Assembly (NCBI GenBank): GCA_022563775.1
Contig: JADFMS010000041.1
Coordinates: 1 to 11,580 of the forward strand
Direction: 5' to 3'
From: Fidelibacterota bacterium
GTDB lineage: Bacteria; Marinisomatota; SORT01
Length of the DNA: 11,580 bases
The position numbers and the translations under genes were made by a program. Position 1 is the first letter of the stretch; every line of letters begins with the position of its first letter. Below the pieces are notes generated by a model, which made no database searches, was not told the DNA's origin, and saw nothing but the letters and a program-made list of their open reading frames with translations. This document shows, in pieces, positions 6,489 to 11,580 of this stretch.

Positions 6489-7443
6489 GAACCACCAAAT
6501 CCTCGTAACGGATATCAGTTTTGATTATATTTTTCAATTTCAGCCAGCTGATCACATTGTTCAATTGCTCCCTGTCGGGAAGCGCCGAGAAAGGGAATTT
6601 TGGTACTTCCATGCTATTCTGAAGTTCCTTCGGAACATTCACATTGGTATTCATTATTTGACGAACCGAATCAGGATTGGCATTAATATATTCGATTGAT
6701 CTTTTTACCGCTTTTAGGAAATTTTTTACCGGTTCGGGTGATTCATTTAGAAATTTTTCTGTAAAAGAGAGTGTTGTAATAGAAAACGGCATGCCTCTAT
6801 CATCCTCAATAACCTGTGCTCCATGCATTTCTGCAAAGGTTGCCAAAGGTTCTGATAGCACAGCAGCGGCAAACTGACCGCTTAGCAGGAGTTGCAACCG
6901 AATGGAAATGTTTTTGGTCTCCACGATTTTATAATCAGTACTTTGACCGGGCTCAATTTCATCTAAAAGCAGGTAAATGAAATAATCGACGACCGTGTTC
7001 GAGCTTGTGGCAATTCCCATTTCCGCCGCCTCGGAAATAGTTATCTTTTCTGTATTTGGTGGTTGTAAAACTACGAACATCCTCTGATCGTGAACCGTAT
7101 TAGTGAACGAAGCAGCAATGCGAATAGGTGTACTATTCGATTTTAATATGACAGGAGTGATCAGTCCTCCGAAATATCCTGAAATTTGACCCGAAGTCAG
7201 CGCTACATTAATTTCCATAGCAGACCTGAAACTAACGAGTTCTACCTTTAAAGATGCATCATCAAAATATCCCTTTTCTGCTGCTACGAATAGAGGTAAG
7301 GCTTGTATCACGGGTAATATTCCGAACTTGATTTTGGCAATTTCTTTCGTATTACTGTTTTTCTCGGAATCAACACAGCCTGAAATCACAAAAAGAATAA
7401 ATAACCCAACGAAAATGAAGTTAACAGATTTAAACGGGATCAC
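6478..7443 (-). CDS. ABC transporter substrate-binding lipoprotein, NMT1/THI5-like
   Basis: The 321-residue protein begins with a lipoprotein signal: hydrophobic core FIFVGLFILFVI, then ISGC with the lipidated Cys at 23. The mature part, from IKFGILPVIQALPLFVAAEKGYF onward (about 40-265), has the two-lobed NMT1/THI5-like fold of binding proteins for sulfonates, nitrate, pyrimidine thiamine precursors and other small aromatic or anionic ligands. Family landmarks are LPLFVAAEKGYF, VALTSGQISGYFGG and LLSGQFAAAVLSEPLA. It would be anchored in the periplasm, handing ligand to the permease. The start is GTG at 7443, inside the regulator gene (14-base overlap), so translation is probably coupled. 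No thiamine riboswitch is visible before the set, which weakens a thiamine role. The MenA-type enzyme in the same set makes an aromatic quinone precursor my preferred guess. Confidence 0.92.
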   Translation of the reverse strand: MIPFKSVNFIFVGLFILFVISGCVDSEKNSNTKEIAKIKFGILPVIQALPLFVAAEKGYFDDASLKVELVSFRSAMEINVALTSGQISGYFGGLITPVILKSNSTPIRIAASFTNTVHDQRMFVVLQPPNTEKITISEAAEMGIATSSNTVVDYFIYLLLDEIEPGQSTDYKIVETKNISIRLQLLLSGQFAAAVLSEPLATFAEMHGAQVIEDDRGMPFSITTLSFTEKFLNESPEPVKNFLKAVKRSIEYINANPDSVRQIMNTNVNVPKELQNSMEVPKFPFSALPDREQLNNVISWLKLKNIIKTDIRYEDLVVREQ

Positions 7444-8131
7444 TTGAACTTTCTCCCATCCAATTCCGTAACAGAGTCACCATTTCTTCTATCCATCGTT
7501 CAGATTCTTCACTGCTTGCGCCATAAAGATTTAAAGAGGGATCGAGAACGTTCTGATTCTGAACTTGCAAAAATCGGTTTAACACACTTTCAAGAATGAA
7601 TGCAGCCTTATCTACATCAATCCCTGCTGAAATTTCGCCTCTCTCCACTCCCTGCTTCACTAAAGAACCGATAAATTTCATTGATTCAGCGTGAAGTTCC
7701 CGTAAGATCGTAGCTCCTTCCGGCGAATCACCGGTATAAAGGATCCGATAATAGATTCGCGCTAATTTCGGATGTTTCTTGATAAAGGTAACACCCGCTT
7801 CCATTATTTTCTGAAAACGCGTAAAAAATTCCTCGTCTTTCGTTTCTTCTCGGACTTCACGTAAATATTCTTTGACACGCTCAAATGCTACCTTGTATAC
7901 ATACATGAATAACTGGTTTTTTGAGTTGAAATAATTGAAGAGTGAACCTTTTGAAATGCCGGCACGCTCAACGATCTTGTTCATGCTTGCAGCTCTGAAT
8001 CCTTTTTTGGCGAATTCGTTTATGAACGCCTCTGTGATCCGTTCTTTTTTCTCAATGGGAAGTTGGTTGAATTGTTCAGTTTCTTCAGGCTTTTCAGCCT
8101 TTTTGCGAGTGATAAACTTAGAAATGACCAT
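7430..8131 (-). CDS. TetR/AcrR-family transcriptional regulator
   Basis: The protein of 233 residues carries a TetR_N helix-turn-helix at about 30-76. The phrase FAKKGFRAASMNKIVERAGISKG (about 40-62) is followed by SLFNYFNSKNQLF. The rest is helical and variable, as expected for a ligand-binding and dimerisation domain. An unusually long charged N-terminal tail (about 25 residues, KK and EE rich) precedes the DNA-binding domain. It is the first gene of the packed set and overlaps the binding-protein gene by 14 bases, so it is probably cotranscribed with its targets and autoregulated. A 14-base palindrome sits on its own start codon (8125-8138). The start ATG at 8131 has no clear Shine-Dalgarno sequence. 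The inducer is unknown; by context it may be the imported compound or a quinone. Confidence 0.92.
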   Translation of the reverse strand: MVISKFITRKKAEKPEETEQFNQLPIEKKERITEAFINEFAKKGFRAASMNKIVERAGISKGSLFNYFNSKNQLFMYVYKVAFERVKEYLREVREETKDEEFFTRFQKIMEAGVTFIKKHPKLARIYYRILYTGDSPEGATILRELHAESMKFIGSLVKQGVERGEISAGIDVDKAAFILESVLNRFLQVQNQNVLDPSLNLYGASSEESERWIEEMVTLLRNWMGESSSDPV

Positions 8132-8138
8132 GTGGTCA
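8125..8138. promoter_or_regulatory. Candidate TetR operator overlapping the regulator's start codon
   Basis: TGACCA and TGGTCA form a perfect inverted repeat with a two-base centre, and the repeat contains the ATG at 8131. An inverted repeat at the head of a TetR-led operon is where an autoregulatory operator would be expected. A 6+6 palindrome of this size will occur by chance a few times in a window this long, so position is the main support. Confidence 0.4.
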
Positions 8139-8240
8139 ATCTATGAAAATTATGAGAAGTTTACAAGAACTTTTTAGGAATTCAAATTACAAAATGCCGT
8201 GGTATCACTAATGTCGGTGGCACAGTTGGATATGTGTGCC

Positions 8241-9146
8241 TTAGAATGAGAATGGTTGGATGTCGAAAATTCTGGCTAGAAAATTTCCGAACAGATACGT
8301 AGCTAAAGCAGTGCCGAGGGTCAGCAAAGTACTTTCGAGAAATTCTTTACCGAAATTGCGCTCAAAGATCACAGCCGTAAAGAAAGTGAAATATGCCGTC
8401 AATAACACTGCTATGATTAGAGATGCGATGAATGCCACCAACATACTGTCAAATAGAAAGTATGGAAAGGCAAGCGAGACAACCGCCAGGATGTAGGAAA
8501 ACCCGGTAATCATTGCCGAAGTAAAGGAATTGCGTTCTGTGTCCTGTTTGGCTTGCAGATAGGCGGCTGTCGCCATCGAAATAGCCGCAGCAAAACCAAC
8601 AATCAATCCTGCCACACCTGCCATCGTGGTGGAGCTGGTTACTCCTAAAAATCCTGCATGGACTCCTGTAATTTCAATGATGGCATCCGCGAGGCCCAAT
8701 ACAATAAAACCTAAGTATTTTACAACCCCTTCATCGATCTGTCCAATAAAGTAGTCTTCGTGCTTCTCCTCATCGGCAATCATCTCCTCCAGTTGAGTTC
8801 CGGCTTCGCCGTCAAATTGCGGACGAATGCTGCGGTATATAGCAATCATACGCTTCTCATTCCGTTCCATGTATTTCACAGTAAATGTAATACCAAAAAC
8901 ATATCGCAGAATCAGAATAAAAATTTGCAAGAAGCGGTGCGGCTTCGGATTATATCCGTCGAGAATCTCTTTCCAAAACAGGAAATGTTTTTCTTCCTGC
9001 TGTGAAAGCTGTTCAAGGATTTTCTTTCGCCCGGGATCGGTTTCCCTCGCAGAAAGCTTCAGATAGACTAAGTGATCCTTATATTCAGATTCACAATAAC
9101 CTATCATCTCTTTTCGGGTTAGCTGCGCTATTTGTATGCTCTCCAC
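8241..9146 (-). CDS. Ferritin-like domain fused to VIT1/CCC1-type metal transporter (MbfA-like)
   Basis: The 301-residue product has two parts. Residues 1-135 form a rubrerythrin/ferritin-like four-helix unit with metal-ligand patterns: E19/E21, QQEEKH at 49-54, E94/E97 and DEEKHE at 125-130. Residues 140-301 are about five membrane helices of the VIT1/CCC1 family, with LGLADAIIEITGVHAG (150-165) and the GFAAAISMATAAYLQAKQDTE segment (about 184-204). This is the architecture of MbfA in alphaproteobacteria, an iron exporter that helps resist iron and peroxide stress; the same role here is inferred. The start is GTG at 9146, with weak ribosome-binding sequence; the ATG at codon 14 would cut into the first ferritin helix. 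It lies 109 bases upstream of the TetR gene on the same strand, too far to assume one transcript. No Fur-type box was recognised upstream. Confidence 0.87.
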   Translation of the reverse strand: MESIQIAQLTRKEMIGYCESEYKDHLVYLKLSARETDPGRKKILEQLSQQEEKHFLFWKEILDGYNPKPHRFLQIFILILRYVFGITFTVKYMERNEKRMIAIYRSIRPQFDGEAGTQLEEMIADEEKHEDYFIGQIDEGVVKYLGFIVLGLADAIIEITGVHAGFLGVTSSTTMAGVAGLIVGFAAAISMATAAYLQAKQDTERNSFTSAMITGFSYILAVVSLAFPYFLFDSMLVAFIASLIIAVLLTAYFTFFTAVIFERNFGKEFLESTLLTLGTALATYLFGNFLARIFDIQPFSF

Positions 9147-9335
9147 TGTATTTACTTCAGATCCCCGCGTTTCGTTTCAAGAAAGATTTTCATATACACT
9201 TATTGTCCTGTTGCCAACTATCTACAATCTTACACGATATGCATGTGGATTGCCACAAAAATGTGTTTCAAATACCATCAGTTTATAAGACAAAAATTGC
9301 TGTCTCAAAAGCTCTCGTTTTCATGAGTATTTCTT

Positions 9336-9350
9336 CCCGCCAACGGCGGG
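9336..9350. repeat. Hairpin CCCGCC-AAC-GGCGGG (part of repeat block copy 2)
   Basis: The 6-bp arms are perfect around an AAC loop. The hairpin opens the block 9338-9364, which matches 1433-1459 at 24 of 27 positions and continues with GCGAACCTTTTA. Confidence 0.65.
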
Positions 9351-9440
9351 GCGAACCTTTTAAAAGATTTTTCACCATTCCAACCTTATTGCCGTACTTT
9401 CAATTTTGTTATAAGATTACTCTTGACACACCCGGTCTTA

Positions 9441-9580
9441 GATAATCTTCGATTATCAAATCCTCCGTAGGAGTTCCTACGGAACACCCCTCTTATTAGA
9501 GGGGAATTTTATGATGCGGAGGGCGGGGGAGTCCCCGTCAGACTGCTCGCCGGTTATCAAGTACGTTGTTGCCCTTGATA
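9441..9580. repeat. Tandem cluster of five perfect palindromes
   Basis: In order: GATAATC-TTC-GATTATC (9441-9457); TCCGTAGGA-GT-TCCTACGGA (9464-9483); CCCCTC-TTATTA-GAGGGG (9487-9504); CGGGG-GAGT-CCCCG (9524-9537); TATCAAG and CTTGATA (9555-9561 and 9574-9580) with a 12-base loop. Arms are 5 to 9 bp without mismatches. The third is followed by AATTTTA, so it could act as a weak plus-strand terminator. The cluster looks like a palindromic intergenic element or a structured RNA; the sequence alone does not decide which. Confidence 0.65.
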
Positions 9581-9686
9581 GTCAGGCACTTACAGGAATT
9601 GCTGCCATATAATTGCCATTCTGGAGACCAATTGAGACTAATAGGGGAATTTAATCCCTTCAAACTCCTCTATCTTGAATTGAAAA

Positions 9687-10073
9687 TTATTTATTTTCTA
9701 CGATACAACCAAGAGTTTCAAGGGTTCTTTTTGTTATAGATAAATCATTTTCTTTAACTAATATATGATCTGTGGAAAAACTGGATATAACTAATATAGA
9801 GATATTTTTATCAGCGAGTTCTTTAGCTATTTGTGCTACAAAACCAACTAATTCAAAGGGCAATTCCACATCAAATGTCAATATCTTCCAACCTTTTTCT
9901 ATTTCAATTACATCCAGATCATCAATTTTCAATTGATCGATAATTACAGTGATTTCATTATGATCAACAATATTTGCAAATGCGCCATGAAATGATTTAT
10001 TTGATTTAACTACTGCGAAAGTTTCTTTCCAGATGTACACTTTGCAATTATTGAAATAATCCTGTAATTCCAT
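9687..10073 (-). CDS. Stand-alone ACT-domain protein (ACT_7/CASTOR-like)
   Basis: The 128-residue soluble protein has a C-terminal ACT domain (about 62-125) of the type found in small amino-acid-sensing proteins: LPFELVGFVAQIAKELADKNISIL, then VISSFSTDHILVKENDL and a closing helix TLETLG. The N-terminal half (about 10-60) looks like a second, diverged ACT-like unit, as in the two-unit CASTOR/ACT_7 family. No catalytic domain is attached, so it is probably a ligand-binding regulator; ligand and partner are unknown. The ATG at 10073 has no visible Shine-Dalgarno sequence. Its coding sequence is clearly more AT-rich than the insertion sequence that lies 97 bases upstream and points the other way, and which may have displaced its promoter region. 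Confidence 0.82.
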   Translation of the reverse strand: MELQDYFNNCKVYIWKETFAVVKSNKSFHGAFANIVDHNEITVIIDQLKIDDLDVIEIEKGWKILTFDVELPFELVGFVAQIAKELADKNISILVISSFSTDHILVKENDLSITKRTLETLGCIVENK

Positions 10074-10170
10074 ATTAAAATTGAAAATCTCTCATATTAA
10101 ACACTAATCGTTCGTACCAAAACATAGATTGGTATATAGGCATTATAGTACTAATCTGCAAATTAATAAG

Positions 10171-10196
10171 TGACCTGCTCCCCGAAAACTGGACCA
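10171..10196 (+). repeat. Left terminal inverted repeat of the insertion sequence
   Basis: TGACCTGCTCCC at the outer end matches the right end at 11 of 12 positions. After a divergent middle, GGACCA (10191-10196) corresponds to GGTCCA near the right end with a one-base offset. Confidence 0.8.
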
Positions 10197-10198
10197 TT

Positions 10199-10204
10199 TA
10201 TAAT
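10199..10204 (+). promoter_or_regulatory. Candidate -10 element for the transposase genes
   Basis: A perfect TATAAT lies 45 bases before the orfA ATG. No good -35 hexamer is seen at the usual distance (TGCTCC at 10176-10181 is poor), so this is only half a promoter by sequence. Confidence 0.3.
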
Positions 10205-10232
10205 GCGAGTTTTCTCATTAACTTGCATAATG

Positions 10233-10240
10233 AAGGAGGT
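10233..10240 (+). promoter_or_regulatory. Strong ribosome binding site of orfA
   Basis: AAGGAGGT lies 8 bases before the ATG at 10249. It is much stronger than the sites of the host genes here, which fits an origin of the element in a different background or selection on its own expression. Confidence 0.75.
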
Positions 10241-10248
10241 ACCAGAGG

Positions 10249-10515
10249 ATGCGACAAAGCAGATTTACACAGGAGCAGATCGTAGCGATCTTAAACCAGT
10301 CGGAGAATGGGATATCGACCGGTGATCTCACAAGGAAGTTAGGTATCAGTGAAGCGACATTCTACCGATGGAAGAAGAAGTACAGCGGTATGGGAATAGC
10401 GGAGCTGCGACGGCTGAAGGTATTGGAGGGTGAGAACCGTAAGCTCAAGCAGTTGGTGGCCGATCTGAGTTTAGATAAGGCGATGCTGCAGGATATCCTC
10501 CGAAAAAAAGCTTAA
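10249..10515 (+). CDS. IS3-family transposase OrfA
   Basis: The 88-residue protein binds the ends of the element and regulates transposition. A helix-turn-helix of the HTH_Tnp_1 (IS3/IS911) type covers about 5-48 (RFTQEQIVAIL, then DLTRKLGISEATFYRWKKKY). A leucine-zipper-like helix follows (about 53-84, LKVLEGENRKLKQLVADL), used for multimerisation. The ATG is set by a strong AAGGAGGT. The gene ends CGA AAA AAA GCT TAA, and the A-run lets ribosomes slip back one base into orfB, so both OrfA alone and an OrfAB fusion should be made. Confidence 0.95.
   Translation: MRQSRFTQEQIVAILNQSENGISTGDLTRKLGISEATFYRWKKKYSGMGIAELRRLKVLEGENRKLKQLVADLSLDKAMLQDILRKKA
10503..10510 (+). promoter_or_regulatory. 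Programmed -1 frameshift site between orfA and orfB
   Basis: The run A7G is read as A-AAA-AAA-G in the orfA frame. A one-base slip back continues as AGC TTA AAG CCT GTC and then joins orfB with no stop, giving SLKPVRKREQVDYLCEGYEVSQRHAC. The joined protein would be about 376 residues. This mode is well known for IS3-family elements; I see no clear downstream stimulatory stem. Confidence 0.8.
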
Positions 10516-10565
10516 AGCCTGTCCGGAAGCGTGAACAAGTAGACTACCTTTGTGAAGGATATGAA

Positions 10566-11378
10566 GTGAGTCAGAGACATGCGTGTGAGGTGGCTATGAT
10601 GCCACGGTCTACTTATCACTATAAATCGCGTCTGGGCAGGCAGGAACTGCTAAGGATGCGCCTTAAAGATCTGGCGTATTCGAGGGTGAGTTACGGATAC
10701 CGGCGTCTTCATATATTGCTTCGTCGTGAAGGTTGGATGGTAAACCATAAACGGATATACAGACTGTACGTTGAAGAGGGACTAACATTAAAACGTAGGA
10801 AGCCTAAGCGACACAAGGCTTACGCTGCCAGACATATTAGAGTTGAACCGACAGGAGCAGATGATATATGGAGTATAGATTTTATGAGTGATCAATTAGC
10901 AGATGGCAGGAGGTTCCGCGTGTTTACAGTTATAGATATATATACCAGGGAATGTCTTGCGCTCTTAGCAAATCGAAGGTTCACGGGAGCGGATGTGGTG
11001 AACGTTCTTTCTGCCTTGAAGGATGATCGGGAACTACCTGATCATATATTTTGCGACAATGGGACCGAGTTCACATCGAAGATCATGGATCAATGGGCTT
11101 GGTTCAACGGAGTAGAGCTGGACTTCTCCCGTCCCGGTAAACCTGTGGACAATGCATACATAGAATCATTCAACGGACGGGTAAGACAGGAATGCTTGAA
11201 CCTGCATTGGTTCACAGAGATGGACGAAGTCAGATCCACGCTGGAAATATGGAAGATGGAGTACAACATGATACGACCACACAGCTCACTGGGTTATCTC
11301 AGTCCCGCTGAATATGCGAGGTCCTATCGAGAGAAAAGAAAGCCAGTTAATGCATTGAAATCATTGGAAATAACTTGA
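10566..11378 (+). CDS. IS3-family transposase OrfB (rve/DDE integrase domain)
   Basis: This is the catalytic part of the transposase. From the GTG at 10566 it has 270 residues, but the frame is open further back and the functional product is probably the OrfAB fusion made by slippage at 10503-10509. An HTH_21-like region (about 25-80, with YGYRRLHILLRREGWMVNHKRIYRLY) leads into the integrase core. The catalytic residues are D105 (WSIDFMSD), D164 (FCDNGTEF) and E200 (NAYIESFNG), the last two separated by 35 residues as in canonical DD35E enzymes. RPHSSLGYLSPAEYA near the end is the usual closing motif. No stop or frameshift interrupts it, so the element looks competent. Its base use is more GC-rich than the neighbouring ACT gene. 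Confidence 0.95.
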   Translation: MSQRHACEVAMMPRSTYHYKSRLGRQELLRMRLKDLAYSRVSYGYRRLHILLRREGWMVNHKRIYRLYVEEGLTLKRRKPKRHKAYAARHIRVEPTGADDIWSIDFMSDQLADGRRFRVFTVIDIYTRECLALLANRRFTGADVVNVLSALKDDRELPDHIFCDNGTEFTSKIMDQWAWFNGVELDFSRPGKPVDNAYIESFNGRVRQECLNLHWFTEMDEVRSTLEIWKMEYNMIRPHSSLGYLSPAEYARSYREKRKPVNALKSLEIT

Positions 11379-11454
11379 TTATCACTGAAAATTCTCTCAT
11401 TATACCTGGTACAGAAAATGGGGGCGGGGCAAGACCTAATATGTAACATAACTA

Positions 11455-11480
11455 GTGGACCTAAGATAGGGGGCAGGTCA
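11455..11480 (-). repeat. Right terminal inverted repeat of the insertion sequence
   Basis: Read on the minus strand from 11480 the end is TGACCTGCCCCC, matching the left end at 11 of 12 positions; GGTCCA lies further in. The element closes with CA at 11479-11480. Confidence 0.8.
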
Positions 11481-11580
11481 GGGATTGGGTGCATGACACG
11501 GAGGTCGTTCCGACCAGAGTTGCCAGATGGTTCCCGCCGGCGTGCGCTATTTTTGATCTCTCAATCGCGGGTTTTGTACT
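11481..11580. other. Right flank of the insertion sequence, no gene seen
   Basis: The last 100 bases contain a hairpin GGTCG-TTC-CGACC (11503-11515) and a GC-rich TTCCCGCCGGCG stretch resembling the repeats at 1.4 and 9.3 kb. One plus-strand frame of about 33 codons stays open to the window end, but its codons and the hairpin inside it do not suggest a gene. Confidence 0.5.

Larger units (their letters stand above)
9147..9686. other. Non-coding stretch rich in perfect hairpins
   Basis: This 540-base gap lies between the ACT-domain gene and the ferritin/VIT gene, both on the minus strand. The AT-rich part at 9147-9330 should hold the promoter of the metal-transporter gene; I found no clear promoter or metal-regulator box. 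From 9336 to 9580 there are six perfect inverted repeats in 245 bases. The last 100 bases show nothing I can name. A long plus-strand frame crossing this gap is not a gene (it is antisense to the transporter at its start). Confidence 0.65.
10171..11480 (+). mobile_element. Complete IS3-family insertion sequence, IS407-like group
   Basis: A 1310-base element begins TGACCTGCTCCC and ends with the reverse complement of TGACCTGCCCCC, so the outer 12 bases match at 11 positions and the termini are the expected TG...CA. It contains orfA (10249-10515) and orfB (to 11378), joined by an A7 slippery run, with an intact catalytic triad. The TGACCTGC ends and the protein type fit the IS407 group. That group usually makes 4-base target duplications, but TAAG on the left and GGGA on the right do not match. 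Both genes appear intact, so the element could be active or recently active. Confidence 0.93.

Noticed and set aside
8132..8240. Thiamine (THI-box) riboswitch before the ABC transporter set
   Set aside because: A thiamine-precursor role was considered because of the THI5-like binding protein, but no CTGAGA...ACC-type THI-box pattern is visible, and the MenA-type gene points elsewhere.
8219..8240. Terminator between the ferritin/VIT gene and the TetR gene
   Set aside because: GGCACA and TGTGCC form a 6-bp stem right after the stop, but the loop is 10 bases and no T-run follows on the minus strand.
9002..9445. A 147-codon plus-strand frame
   Set aside because: Its first part is antisense to the ferritin-like domain and the rest runs through the AT-rich gap and a hairpin; the product has no domain-like pattern.
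11481..11580. Start of a protein gene at the right edge (open plus-strand frame of about 33 codons)
   Set aside because: The frame spans a perfect hairpin and repeat-like GC-rich sequence, has no ribosome binding site, and its predicted residues are arginine-rich without a family pattern.

Overview
The window looks like a chromosomal segment from a moderately AT-rich, Gram-negative bacterium, most likely of the Bacteroidota/FCB type (for example Ignavibacteria- or Marinimicrobia-like). The grounds are a TonB-dependent receptor with a carboxypeptidase-regulatory-like N-terminal extension, weak or absent Shine-Dalgarno sequences before several host genes, and an outer-membrane heme protein. The phylum is an inference. 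No rRNA, tRNA or CRISPR array is visible.

Layout. All host genes lie on the minus strand, so the window is best read from right to left. At 9687-10073 is a small stand-alone ACT-domain protein. A 540-base non-coding stretch (9147-9686) follows, packed with perfect hairpins. Next is a fusion of a ferritin-like domain and a VIT1/CCC1-type metal transporter, resembling the MbfA iron exporter (8241-9146). Then comes a tightly packed six-gene set (1648-8131): TetR-type regulator, lipoprotein substrate-binding protein, ABC ATPase, ABC permease, MenA/UbiA-type prenyltransferase and TonB-dependent receptor. A second non-coding stretch (1076-1647) carries GC-rich repeats related to those at 9.3-9.6 kb. 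The left end has a two-gene unit: an exported type-1 copper protein (cupredoxin), whose reading frame extends 55 codons beyond its first ATG, and the start of a single-heme cytochrome that probably continues into an outer-membrane barrel. The cytochrome gene runs off the window.

The right end holds one complete IS3-family (IS407-like) insertion sequence (10171-11480) on the plus strand. It has 11/12-matching terminal repeats starting TGACCTGC, orfA, orfB with an intact D-D-35-E triad, and an A7 slippery run that would join them. No target duplication is visible.

How the genes may work together. The six-gene set has every part of a route from outside the cell to a membrane-anchored product: outer-membrane receptor, periplasmic binding lipoprotein, inner-membrane ABC importer, and a prenyltransferase that would attach an isoprenoid tail to an aromatic head group. 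I infer a salvage system for a quinone precursor such as 1,4-dihydroxy-2-naphthoate, controlled by the TetR protein encoded first. The sequence does not establish the substrate. With the cupredoxin/heme-porin pair and the iron transporter, the window as a whole leans toward respiration, redox and metal handling.
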